Below, piece after piece: positions 8,830-16,788 of a DNA stretch of 64,000 nt (the first letter of the stretch is position 1; each line of letters begins with the position of its first letter). The stretch lies in contig NZ_JBLZFZ010000036.1 in assembly GCF_050753385.1 (NCBI RefSeq), positions 1 to 64,000 of the forward strand, given 5' to 3'. The notes beneath the pieces are model-generated. The model worked only from the letters and a program-made list of their open reading frames with translations, searched no databases and was not told the DNA's origin. The translations under genes and the position numbers were made by a program. This DNA is from Pantanalinema rosaneae. Its GTDB lineage: Bacteria > Cyanobacteriota > Cyanobacteriia > Leptolyngbyales > Leptolyngbyaceae.

Positions 8830-11800
8830 GGGTCCGTTTTTGCAGACGAGTCGGGTGGGCGACTGCCTGACTCAGTCAAACCATCCCCGTAAGTGAGATT
8901 CAGGTGTTGGGCAATTTTGTTCAGTAAAAGTTCTAGAGAAATCGGTTTACTGAGATAGTCATCGCAGCCTGCTGCCAGGGAAAGTTTGCGATCGCCCTCC
9001 AGGGCCTGAGCTGTCACGGCCATGATCACAACGGGCCAGGTTGGACAGGCGTTGGGATCATTACCCATTGCTTCTCGTTTCACCTGGCGCACCTGCTCAT
9101 CCATCTCTTCTGCCCGAATCCGTTTGGTTGCCTCCCAACCAGTCAGTCCCGGCATTCGCAAATCCATCAAAAGCAGGTGGGGGTGCCAATTTTGCCAGAG
9201 AGAGATCGCCGCTTCTCCGGTTGCCGCCGCTTCTACCTCAAATCCGATTTCGGACAGCAACCGGATCAGGGGCATCCGATTGGCTTCCTGGTCATCGACA
9301 ATGAGAATACGGTAAACTGGCTGACCCGGAGCCAACCTTGATATGTGCTGGTTCAAGTGAGTAGACTGGGAGATCGCCGCCGTCACAGATTGAACGGGCA
9401 GCACGAACTGAAACGTACTGCCGATGCCCAGAGTGCTTTGAACGGTAATGTTTCCTCCCATCAGACGCACTAGGCTCTGGCTAATGCTCAATCCTAAGCC
9501 TGTACCGCCCGTGATCTGTCGTCCGGCAGTGGCTTGGGCAAAGGCATCAAAGATCTGATCTAACTCTTCGGGTGCAATGCCAACGCCAGTGTCTTCGACT
9601 GCGAAAGCCAGAGAAATGGTTTCGTCCTGCTGTTGCATTCCATCCTCAACAGCTTCAAGCGTAACCTGTAATCTAATTACTCCCTGTTCGGTAAACTTAA
9701 CCGCATTACCGATGAGATTAATCAGAACCTGCTGGAGTTTTTGAGCATCGACCAGAATGTATTCTGGTACTGCTGCATCAACTTCAAAGCTGATCTGGAT
9801 GTTCTTTTCAAGACATTGCTGTTTAAATAGCGTGTAGATTGCCTGAAGTAGCTCAGAAAGATTTGTTGTGCTGTTCTCTAATGAAACTTTTTCGGCTTCA
9901 ATCTTGAATAAATCGAGTACATTATTGATTAATCTGAGTAGATTATCGCTGTTCCGCGAAATTAGATCAATGTATTCCTGATGCTCTGGAATCTGGATGG
10001 TGGCGTGATGCATCATCTGAGTCATGATTTGAATGACATTCAGTGGTGTGCGAAGTTCGTGACTCATGTTTGCTAGAAAAACGCTTTTTGCCTGATTGGC
10101 TGTTTCTGCTGCGATTTTGGCTTTCTCCAGTTCTTGTTCTGTCTGTTTGAGTGAGGTAATATTCCGCAAGCTAACCACAATCCCAGCGATCGCCAGAGTT
10201 TCATCCAGGTAGGGCGAGTAAGTCACACTGAAGAACTGTCTCCCCAGTGTCGGGATTTCAAACCAGGCGCTGTGTTCAATCGTTTCACCTACCAGACAAC
10301 GCGTAAGGTAGGGATGAAAAAGAGTTTCAAATACATCCTGACCAATAATTTCATTAACGGATTGCCCAATCATGTCAAAAATGGATTTGTTGTACCAGTT
10401 TAAATAGGTCGGGTTAGCATTTTGATAACGAAACTGGGTATCAATCAGAGCAATTCCATCCGTTGTGCTGGCGATAATGCGTTCGTATTGTCGAAGGGCA
10501 ACTTCTGCTTGTTTGCGATCGCTCACATCCAACAAAATGCCATACCAGGTAATGCTGCCGTTGGCGTTATGTAAGGGGCGAGAACTGGCTTCTAGCCACT
10601 TGATCTTGCCCGACGGGGTGATATTTCGGAAGGACAGGGAGAAGGGTTCCAGTGACGCAATACTTTGAGTGGAGGCTGCATCGTAGGATGAGCGATCGTC
10701 GGGATGGATCTGATCGATCACATCACTAACATTTTCCAGCACCTGTTCGGGTTCCAGTTCAAGCAGCGTGCGGCTTGCCGAACTCACATACTCAAACTTT
10801 TGAGCGCCATCGGGATACCGAGTTAAGGTATAAATCATGCCAGGAACCGCCGCGGCTAACTGTTGAAATCGGGCTTCGCTCTGGCGATTGGCTTCTGCTT
10901 CAACCTTCGTCTGAAACAACTGCTGCAACTGCTCCGCCATCTGGTTGAAGGATTGGGTTAATCCCTGGACTTCGGTAATGGAGCTATCGGTGGGTAACGG
11001 TTGAGCGATAGGGTAGGCTAAATTCCCTTGGGCGAACTCTCGACTGGCCTGATCTAAGCGGCTGATGCGAGTGGTGACTCGATTGGAAATGCCAATTCCA
11101 AAGGCGATCGCCCCTGCTAATGCCAGCAAGGACAGTAGTATCGTAGTCCGGATATTTTGCTGAATTTGAGCGGTGAAATCGGACTCAGGCACCACAACGA
11201 CAATCAACCAGTCCAACCCCAGGCGATCGCGAAAGGGAATGACCCGCACAAATTGAGGCGTGTTTTCCTGACAAATCACAAGCTGCTGAGCTGTGTTGAG
11301 GGTTTCCAGATGCAGCGATTGGGCAATCTGGGACATTGTATTCTGGATGAGTGGATTGGCACTTTCGATTGCTCTGACTCGCTCCAATTTTCCTGCTTGT
11401 GGAGTCAACAGGGGTTGATTTGTTGAACTGGCAACTAACAACCCCGATCGCTCAATAATCAAGACCTGTCCAGATTTACCAATTTTCAGGTTTGCCAGAA
11501 ATTGGTTGAAATTGTCTAATATAATATCGGTCGCTAGCACCCCTTGAAATTTGCCGGATTGATCGTAGAAGGGAAACCCCGCAGAAACGCTTAGTAAAGG
11601 GGCAGGAGCAATCAGTTGATAAATCGGACTCCAGGTGGCTTGCCCCGCTTGCTTAGGAATCTGATACCAATCCCGCTTACGAACATCGTAATTTTTAGAA
11701 ATGAGAAGGGCAGGGGTCCGCTTGCCTACAGCATCCATGTAAGAAATTGAAAAGATGCCCCTCGCAAATCCCTGGGTGCGATAAACGCTCAAGTCTGACT

Positions 11801-12191
11801 TGTTGTGGGCTGAACCGACCATGCCTCCCCGTTCGTTCCCGATCGCGATCGTTCCAATGGTGGGAAACCGCTTGATTTGTTGCAGAAAAACCTGCTCCAG
11901 GGTGGCGATATTGATGCTTTCAAATCCGGGAATTGTCCCTAAACGAATGGCATCGGCATTCAGTTGGTTGATGAGATGAGGAACTTCGAGGGTTTTTTCG
12001 AGGTAAAGGGTGGTGCGATCGCCCACTTCAACCATCAGCTGCTCTGCTAGATCCGAAACCGTTTGCTGTCCACTCCGGTAGGACAGATACCCCACTAATG
12101 CCACGATACCCGCTGCTTGCAGGATAAAGGGCACAATCAGAACCCAGCGAAGTGGAATCGGAGTAAGCGGGCGAAGGCAGAACGTAGGCAT
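8787..12191 (-). CDS. hybrid sensor histidine kinase (dCache-HAMP-PAS-PAS-HisKA-HATPase-REC)
   Basis: This 1134-residue membrane kinase starts with a transmembrane helix (about residues 15-37), followed by a periplasmic dCache-type sensor (about 40-330), a second helix (about 345-365) and a HAMP linker (to about 430). Two PAS domains follow (about 445-565 and 570-690). The H-box FLANMSHELRTPLNVI carries phospho-acceptor His711, then come the N-box LIGNAVKFTEQG and G-boxes VEDTGVGIAPEE and GGTGLGLSI. A C-terminal receiver follows with Asp1010 in LLLMDLRMPG and a C-terminal KPI lysine. It would sense an external small molecule and phosphorylate itself and a partner. The divergent response-regulator gene 89 bp away is the obvious candidate partner. 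The final 14 or so residues (from PKLRRVAQ) are translated from the antisense strand of an IS fragment, so the native C-terminus has been replaced. Confidence 0.92.
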   Translation of the reverse strand: MPTFCLRPLTPIPLRWVLIVPFILQAAGIVALVGYLSYRSGQQTVSDLAEQLMVEVGDRTTLYLEKTLEVPHLINQLNADAIRLGTIPGFESINIATLEQVFLQQIKRFPTIGTIAIGNERGGMVGSAHNKSDLSVYRTQGFARGIFSISYMDAVGKRTPALLISKNYDVRKRDWYQIPKQAGQATWSPIYQLIAPAPLLSVSAGFPFYDQSGKFQGVLATDIILDNFNQFLANLKIGKSGQVLIIERSGLLVASSTNQPLLTPQAGKLERVRAIESANPLIQNTMSQIAQSLHLETLNTAQQLVICQENTPQFVRVIPFRDRLGLDWLIVVVVPESDFTAQIQQNIRTTILLSLLALAGAIAFGIGISNRVTTRISRLDQASREFAQGNLAYPIAQPLPTDSSITEVQGLTQSFNQMAEQLQQLFQTKVEAEANRQSEARFQQLAAAVPGMIYTLTRYPDGAQKFEYVSSASRTLLELEPEQVLENVSDVIDQIHPDDRSSYDAASTQSIASLEPFSLSFRNITPSGKIKWLEASSRPLHNANGSITWYGILLDVSDRKQAEVALRQYERIIASTTDGIALIDTQFRYQNANPTYLNWYNKSIFDMIGQSVNEIIGQDVFETLFHPYLTRCLVGETIEHSAWFEIPTLGRQFFSVTYSPYLDETLAIAGIVVSLRNITSLKQTEQELEKAKIAAETANQAKSVFLANMSHELRTPLNVIQIMTQMMHHATIQIPEHQEYIDLISRNSDNLLRLINNVLDLFKIEAEKVSLENSTTNLSELLQAIYTLFKQQCLEKNIQISFEVDAAVPEYILVDAQKLQQVLINLIGNAVKFTEQGVIRLQVTLEAVEDGMQQQDETISLAFAVEDTGVGIAPEELDQIFDAFAQATAGRQITGGTGLGLSISQSLVRLMGGNITVQSTLGIGSTFQFVLPVQSVTAAISQSTHLNQHISRLAPGQPVYRILIVDDQEANRMPLIRLLSEIGFEVEAAATGEAAISLWQNWHPHLLLMDLRMPGLTGWEATKRIRAEEMDEQVRQVKREAMGNDPNACPTWPVVIMAVTAQALEGDRKLSLAAGCDDYLSKPISLELLLNKIAQHLNLTYGDGLTESGSRPPDSSAKTDPKLRRVAQRRGQCL

Positions 12192-12280
12192 GGTTGCAGC
12201 AGGAGAGGAACTTGTTAATATTTATCTTAGGAGGTAAATTAGAGACAAACTGCCCACAGTTCCGGTGAGTTTGACCTCAG

Positions 12281-12985
12281 ATGAAAATTCTTCTGGTAGA
12301 GGACGACCAAGATCTAGCGGCTTCTCTCGTGAAGGGTCTAACCTGCAAACGGTATCAGGTAGATTGGGTGAGTGGCGGAGAAGCCGGTTTGGCGCTGACT
12401 CAATTGAAAGCTTATGACCTGATTCTGCTGGATTTTTATCTCCCTAAACTCAACGGTCTTGAGCTTTGCAGGAAAATTCGCAGGGGTTCTGAACAGGTTA
12501 CCGATGCTGAGCTGAATCAAGAAATTCCCATTCTCGTGCTGACCGGAGAATCATCCACCGCACAAAAAGTTCTTTGCCTGGATGCGGGAGCAGATGATTA
12601 TGTCGTGAAGCCCGTCGATTTAGATGAGCTAATGGCTAGAATTCGGGCGCTGCTGCGTCGGGGAATGGGGCAGCGATCGCCCCTGCTGAAATGGGGTGAG
12701 TTGCTGCTTGATCCCAGCAATTATGAAGTGAAGTTTCGGGATCAGGTCGTTCCTCTTACCTCGAAAGAATATGGGGTGTTAGAGTTACTGCTCCGACATC
12801 CAACTCAGGTTTTCAGCCCCTCTCACGTTGTTGATCGCCTCTGGTCTGGAGATGATTCACGGGCGGATGCTACAGTCCGGTTTTATATTCAGACCTTGCG
12901 CCAGAAGCTAAAGCAGGTTGGGGCAGAAGAATTCATTGAAACTAAGCATGGGTTAGGATATCGCTTAAAGCCACTGGGACGCTGA
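12281..12985 (+). CDS. OmpR/PhoB-family response regulator
   Basis: This 234-residue two-domain regulator has an N-terminal receiver with the acidic pair EDD near residue 7, phospho-acceptor Asp51 in LILLDFYLPK, and KPVD lysine. It is followed by a winged-helix DNA-binding domain (about 135-232) ending KHGLGYRLKPLGR. The receiver carries an insert between beta-3 and beta-4 (RRGSEQVTDAELNQE). The gene diverges from the hybrid kinase with only 89 bp between the starts. The two probably form a cognate pair with a shared control region. Targets are unknown. Confidence 0.9.
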   Translation: MKILLVEDDQDLAASLVKGLTCKRYQVDWVSGGEAGLALTQLKAYDLILLDFYLPKLNGLELCRKIRRGSEQVTDAELNQEIPILVLTGESSTAQKVLCLDAGADDYVVKPVDLDELMARIRALLRRGMGQRSPLLKWGELLLDPSNYEVKFRDQVVPLTSKEYGVLELLLRHPTQVFSPSHVVDRLWSGDDSRADATVRFYIQTLRQKLKQVGAEEFIETKHGLGYRLKPLGR

Positions 12986-13555
12986 GGATTTGCCCTCATC
13001 TCACCAGTTTATTCTTCTCCGGAGTTGCAGAGCGGCTTGACTCCAGAGGGCAGGTTCACCACTTCGTTTGCAACAGAGCCGATTGGACCTTTTGGAGGGG
13101 ATTTGGGTGTGTCCCAAAAGCTCTGTCTTCAGGTTCAGAGGCAAAGTTAGCTAGACCCAAGCTGGCCCAGGAGCTTGAGCAAGTTTTGCGTAATGGATAG
13201 CCCTGAACGTGGGCTGCCACCCAAGCCAGGAATTTGCTTTCAGCGCTTGAACTTAAGGTATAGCCACATCTAGAGACTTGTGGGTACACAGCAGGAAACA
13301 TTATAGCTTAATAAAATTTGGTCAGAGTAAATAAAAATCCCACAACTTTTCGGTAAATTTGCTGCTGCTGAACTTCTACATTTGAATCGAAGAGACTTAA
13401 GGATTCGGTTCGCCGTTGCGTAACGTTCCAGATCGACCTTAAGAGATTTTGATCACGTCTTCATTTATGCACCCTTGCCTTAAGCTACGATCAAAGAAAA
13501 TTTCAGCACTTTTATCTGCGTTAGATTTTTCTCTGGTGTTACAGGAAGTTTGAAC
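12986..13555. other. 570-bp gap without a convincing gene
   Basis: A minus-strand frame of 81 codons at 13056-13301 (ends PLQKVQSALLQTKW) is open but matches no family I recognise and has no clear ribosome binding site. It is more likely chance or debris. The rest becomes AT-richer toward 13500 and should hold the promoter of the following secreted-protein gene. I see no RNA gene or array here. Confidence 0.4.
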
Positions 13556-14218
13556 ATGGTTACATTTGCAAAATCGTATTTCAGGCTGGCGATCGCTACA
13601 CTCTCCACAATTGCCTCGGTGGTTATTTCTGTAGCCGCAAAAGCAGATACGGTGACGGCTCGATGCGATGTGTATCCCAAAGGGCAAGACCGCGCCACCG
13701 CTTCAGGCCCCTGTACCTTTTCGCAACGGCAGGGGGTTGTCGGTATTCAGTTGCAAAATGGCAAACGCTATGACCTGGTTCCAGTGGGCAATAATCCTGG
13801 AAACTATCGGGATCAAAATGGTCGTGCCGCTTATCGGCAAGCTGGATTGGGCGACCAGGGGCAAATTTACCGCCTTGCCACTGAATCCATCTACGTTTAC
13901 TGGAACACTGCTCCCTCTGGACAAAACTCTGGCACACAAAATAGTGGAAGTTCTGGCACCCCAGTTGCTGCTCGTGGCGTTTCTACCTTAAAGGCCAGCA
14001 GTGCTACCGCCCGGATTAATGTGCGATCGCAGCCAACGGTTAACTCCAGTTCACCCAGCTACGGGCTGCCTGGTGACAAAGTGAAGGTGATTCAGTGCGT
14101 CAGAGATCAAGATACCCGTGGCAGTGATTTGAACTGGTGCAAGGTGCAATTTGTGCAGTCGAAAGCGATTGGCTGGATTCGTAGTGATTTCATCATCTTT
14201 GCCGATGGGGGTGAATGA
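13556..14218 (+). CDS. secreted protein with a C-terminal bacterial SH3-like domain
   Basis: This protein of about 220 aa has a signal peptide (basic start, hydrophobic core, cleavage near VAAKADT). The mature part has a conserved N-terminal module with paired cysteines: ARCDVYPKGQDRA, CTFSQRQG, VGIQLQNGKRYDL, IYVYWNTAPSG. A Ser/Gly-rich linker leads to an SH3b domain (SATARINVRSQPTVNSSS to IGWIRSDFI) of the kind that binds cell-wall material. AGGAAG lies about 9 nt before ATG 13556, which favours it over TTG 13550. Its N-terminal module has a close paralogue at 19842-20240 without the SH3 part. It is probably exported to the periplasm or outside. No catalytic motif is visible. Confidence 0.8.
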   Translation: MVTFAKSYFRLAIATLSTIASVVISVAAKADTVTARCDVYPKGQDRATASGPCTFSQRQGVVGIQLQNGKRYDLVPVGNNPGNYRDQNGRAAYRQAGLGDQGQIYRLATESIYVYWNTAPSGQNSGTQNSGSSGTPVAARGVSTLKASSATARINVRSQPTVNSSSPSYGLPGDKVKVIQCVRDQDTRGSDLNWCKVQFVQSKAIGWIRSDFIIFADGGE

Positions 14219-14276
14219 CCCCTGGTTCAGTCAATCGGTACTCGTTCGGAGATTTTGTTGAGGAGTTCCTTTCGTA

Positions 14277-14650
14277 ATGCAATTAAAGAGTGTTTTAAGC
14301 ACTGGTGTAATCGCCGCGATCGCCCTGATTGTTGCTGTCCCCCTAGTGGCACAAGCGATTCCCCAACGCTCCAGAAATGCCTGCATCCGTAGCACAGCGG
14401 AAGAAATGGGAGTCGCAACGAGCAATATCATCCGGTATCGAGCTTGAGCGATCTGGTAGGAGCTAGAGCCGGACAGGCAGAGGCTACGTTAGAGAATCGC
14501 GGCTATGAGTTTGTCAAGACGATTACGGCTCCTCCTGATAAATACAGCTTTTGGCGTGAATCGGGCAGTAATTCCTATGTTTCAATTCGCACGTCACAAG
14601 GACAGTACGACTCGATCGTCTATACCAATGACGCGGACTGCAATCGCTAG
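14277..14650 (+). pseudogene. small secreted protein gene split by a frame change
   Basis: ATG 14277 opens a frame with a clear signal peptide (VLSTGVIAAIALIVAVPLV, then AQA) that ends at TGA 14445-14447. A second frame, entered near 14435, continues as LSDLVGARAGQAEATLENRG and FVKTITAPPDKYSFWRES, ending at the stop at 14648. The DLVGARAGQAE segment is a recurrent module of small exported cyanobacterial proteins and lacks its own signal peptide here. One gene broken by a single-base indel near NIIR/YPV is therefore more likely than two genes. The alternative is two genes coupled through the overlap TTGA at 14444-14447. Confidence 0.6.
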
Positions 14651-14770
14651 TCAAATTTGTTTGCGATCGCGAGTTTTGATCGAGTCGTGAATATCTTTAC
14701 TCCAAGCGATCGCGTGAGTGGTGGATTCATGCGATCGCTTGGCGATCTTACCCCTTATCACCAGTGCTCT

Positions 14771-16033
14771 ATGACATCGACTGATATTGCCAGAATTCTC
14801 TACGGCTCGCCTCTCAGCCGTTCTAAAAATGCCATATTTGCCATTATCGTCTTGGCAACGTTGTTGGTATTTAGCCTCTATTCGCTGTTTCGTAACTATT
14901 TCTCAGCCCTCTCCCCAGCGGATGTGCAGGTCTTTGTCATCAGTCAGATTGCCGTCCTGCTCATGACCCTGTTACCCCTTGCCATTCTCTGGTTTCTCGA
15001 TCGCCGCGAACCCGAATCTCGCTGGCTTTACCTGATCGCCGTGTTGTGGGGAGCCGTGATTGCCACCGCCATTGCTCTGCCCATTAACGCTGCTATTTTC
15101 AAGGGTTTAGATGATTTTGTGGTGCTCTACCCCAATATCAAAACCATTTTGGGCGAAGGTGCTGGGAGGACTCTGGCACCTCCGATCGCTGGTCCAATTG
15201 TCGAGGAAACCTTGAAAGGGCTGGGAGTCTTGCTACTTTTCTGGCTATTCCGCAGTGAGTTTGATAATGTGCGCGACGGCTTTATTTATGGTGCATTGGT
15301 CGGCGTTGGCTTTAATTTGCTGGAAACGCCGCTTTACATTACCAATGGGTTTCACTCCACGGGTGATATGCCGCTGTATTTTCAAATCGCCGATCGCTTT
15401 GCCCTGTTTGGATTTGCGGGTCATGCTCTCTACACGGGACTGTTTGGCATGGGCCTGGGGTTAGCCCGTCAAACGACGCGACGCTGGTTACGCATTGCGG
15501 CACCCATTGGCGGCTGGCTACTAGGATTTTCGGGTCATTTTCTCAACAATGCGCTGGGGTTACTCTTTGCACTGTTCGTCTATTTGACCACCGGTAAGCC
15601 ATTTGTAGATGACCCTAAAGCTGCTGCCGCCCCCGTCGTTGTGGAACCCTTGCTGAATCAGTGGGTGCAGCATAGTGCCCTGCGACTGGTCGGCTTTTTG
15701 CCGTTTTTTGTGATTTTGGGGGTGATGCTCTGGCAGAGCGGCATTTGGGAACGAAGCGTGATCCGGGAACAGCTTGCCGATGAGTCGGAACCTGTGATTA
15801 CGCCGGAAGAGTATGAAGCCGTGAAGCGCGATCGCAGTTTTCAGACACGCCGTATTCCCCAATACGATCGCCGCACCTCTGCCGCCATTGTCAAAGCCCA
15901 GAATGAACTAGCATTTCGTAAATGGCGGGTACAACAACAGGGGCAGGATGTGGACAGCGATCACCTGGTGACATCTTGGCGATCAGAATTACAGCGATTG
16001 CGGGATACGAAAATGCGGCACCCATTTAGTTAG
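14771..16033 (+). CDS. PrsW-family intramembrane metalloprotease
   Basis: This polytopic protein of 420 aa carries the motifs of the PrsW/CPBP superfamily: EETLKGLG (Glu pair with Lys, in IVEETLKG), FNLLETPLYI, a HALYTGLFGMG histidine helix and a late GHFLNN histidine. These would form the metal site within the membrane. PrsW proteases perform site-1 cleavage of anti-sigma factors in Bacillus; the substrate here is unknown. I take ATG 14771, since upstream codons are low-complexity. A hydrophilic C-terminal tail (about residues 320-420) is basic and charged. The next small membrane gene follows after 19 bp, and a CPBP protease lies 3 kb downstream. Confidence 0.82.
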   Translation: MTSTDIARILYGSPLSRSKNAIFAIIVLATLLVFSLYSLFRNYFSALSPADVQVFVISQIAVLLMTLLPLAILWFLDRREPESRWLYLIAVLWGAVIATAIALPINAAIFKGLDDFVVLYPNIKTILGEGAGRTLAPPIAGPIVEETLKGLGVLLLFWLFRSEFDNVRDGFIYGALVGVGFNLLETPLYITNGFHSTGDMPLYFQIADRFALFGFAGHALYTGLFGMGLGLARQTTRRWLRIAAPIGGWLLGFSGHFLNNALGLLFALFVYLTTGKPFVDDPKAAAAPVVVEPLLNQWVQHSALRLVGFLPFFVILGVMLWQSGIWERSVIREQLADESEPVITPEEYEAVKRDRSFQTRRIPQYDRRTSAAIVKAQNELAFRKWRVQQQGQDVDSDHLVTSWRSELQRLRDTKMRHPFS

Positions 16034-16052
16034 TCCATCCATCGCGATCGCT

Positions 16053-16481
16053 ATGGATCATCCCGCTAAAGTCAACCTCAAAGCCCGCAACCTGATTCTG
16101 GATTATGCGCTGGGTGCGGCGATCATTGCCCTGCTGCCGATTCCCAACATTGGCATCTGGCAAGCGATCGCCCTGATGCTGCTCAACGGTTTGCTGGTGA
16201 TTAGCATTGCCCGCCTCTGGCAATTTCAGCAGGGCGGCGATCTCTTAGCCCGGATTGGCATTCTGTTTGGCATCGCGAGCGCGATTTTGATGGGGGTTCT
16301 GGTCTGGTTATTGGTTGTCGCCGTGGGAGCTGTAGTGCCACTGGTTGGGACATTAGCACCGGGAATAGCTGCCTTCTGTTACTTCTGGGGCGTGGGGCAG
16401 GCGGTCAATCATTTTTATGTGAGCAAACTCCCCTTAACTTCAAACCGTTCTCCTGCATCCGGTGAGCAAGATGAAATTTAA
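16053..16481 (+). CDS. small four-helix membrane protein, unknown function
   Basis: This 142-residue protein is nearly all hydrophobic: four probable transmembrane segments between about residues 10 and 125, including LILDYALGAAIIALLPIPN and LLVVAVGAVVPLVG, with a short polar C-terminus. The form is like the YcjF/DUF697-type small membrane proteins that accompany GTPases and proteases, but I cannot assign a family. It is coupled to the PrsW-type gene upstream (19 bp) and overlaps the next gene by 11 bp, so it probably acts in the same membrane process. Confidence 0.65.
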   Translation: MDHPAKVNLKARNLILDYALGAAIIALLPIPNIGIWQAIALMLLNGLLVISIARLWQFQQGGDLLARIGILFGIASAILMGVLVWLLVVAVGAVVPLVGTLAPGIAAFCYFWGVGQAVNHFYVSKLPLTSNRSPASGEQDEI

Positions 16482-16788
16482 CCGCCGCTTTTTACTCTGG
16501 TCTGGATTAGGTGCCACGATCGCGGCAGTATTTGGGCACGAACATTTGACACAGCAAGCATTGCAAGCCGAGCAGGTGAAACTGCGGCAATTGTATGACC
16601 CCACTCAACTGGTTGAATCTGCCTTTGGTGCTGACCTGACGGCCATTCAAGATTCGATCGCGATTCAACAAAGTGCCAAACTGCGATCGCCCTATCTCGG
16701 TTCGACTCATCGCTCACCGCATCGCCCACTTCCCCACTTCCCCCTCACCCCACTTCCCTATCTCCCTCATCACCCCATCTCTCCATGA
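16471..16788 (+). CDS. small Tat/Sec-signal protein, C-terminus probably aberrant
   Basis: ATG 16471 opens a 105-residue frame starting MKFNRRFLLWSGLGATIAAV, with a twin-arginine-like RRFLL followed by a hydrophobic core. A helical stretch follows (QALQAEQVKLRQLYDPTQLV), typical of short exported cyanobacterial proteins. From about residue 78 the sequence turns into a proline/histidine-rich run encoded by low-complexity CCCCACTTCCCC-type DNA. This looks like an invaded or slipped 3' end. The stop overlaps the start of the alpha/beta hydrolase (ATGA), so translation of the two is coupled. Function unknown. Confidence 0.5.
   Translation: MKFNRRFLLWSGLGATIAAVFGHEHLTQQALQAEQVKLRQLYDPTQLVESAFGADLTAIQDSIAIQQSAKLRSPYLGSTHRSPHRPLPHFPLTPLPYLPHHPISP

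Noticed and set aside
12192..12280. Defined operator for the kinase/regulator pair
   Set aside because: The spacer is short and surely regulatory, but no direct repeat typical of OmpR-type binding sites can be read with confidence.
13056..13301. Minus-strand 81-codon frame between the response regulator and the secreted protein
   Set aside because: No family, no ribosome site, composition like non-coding DNA; described only as a gap.
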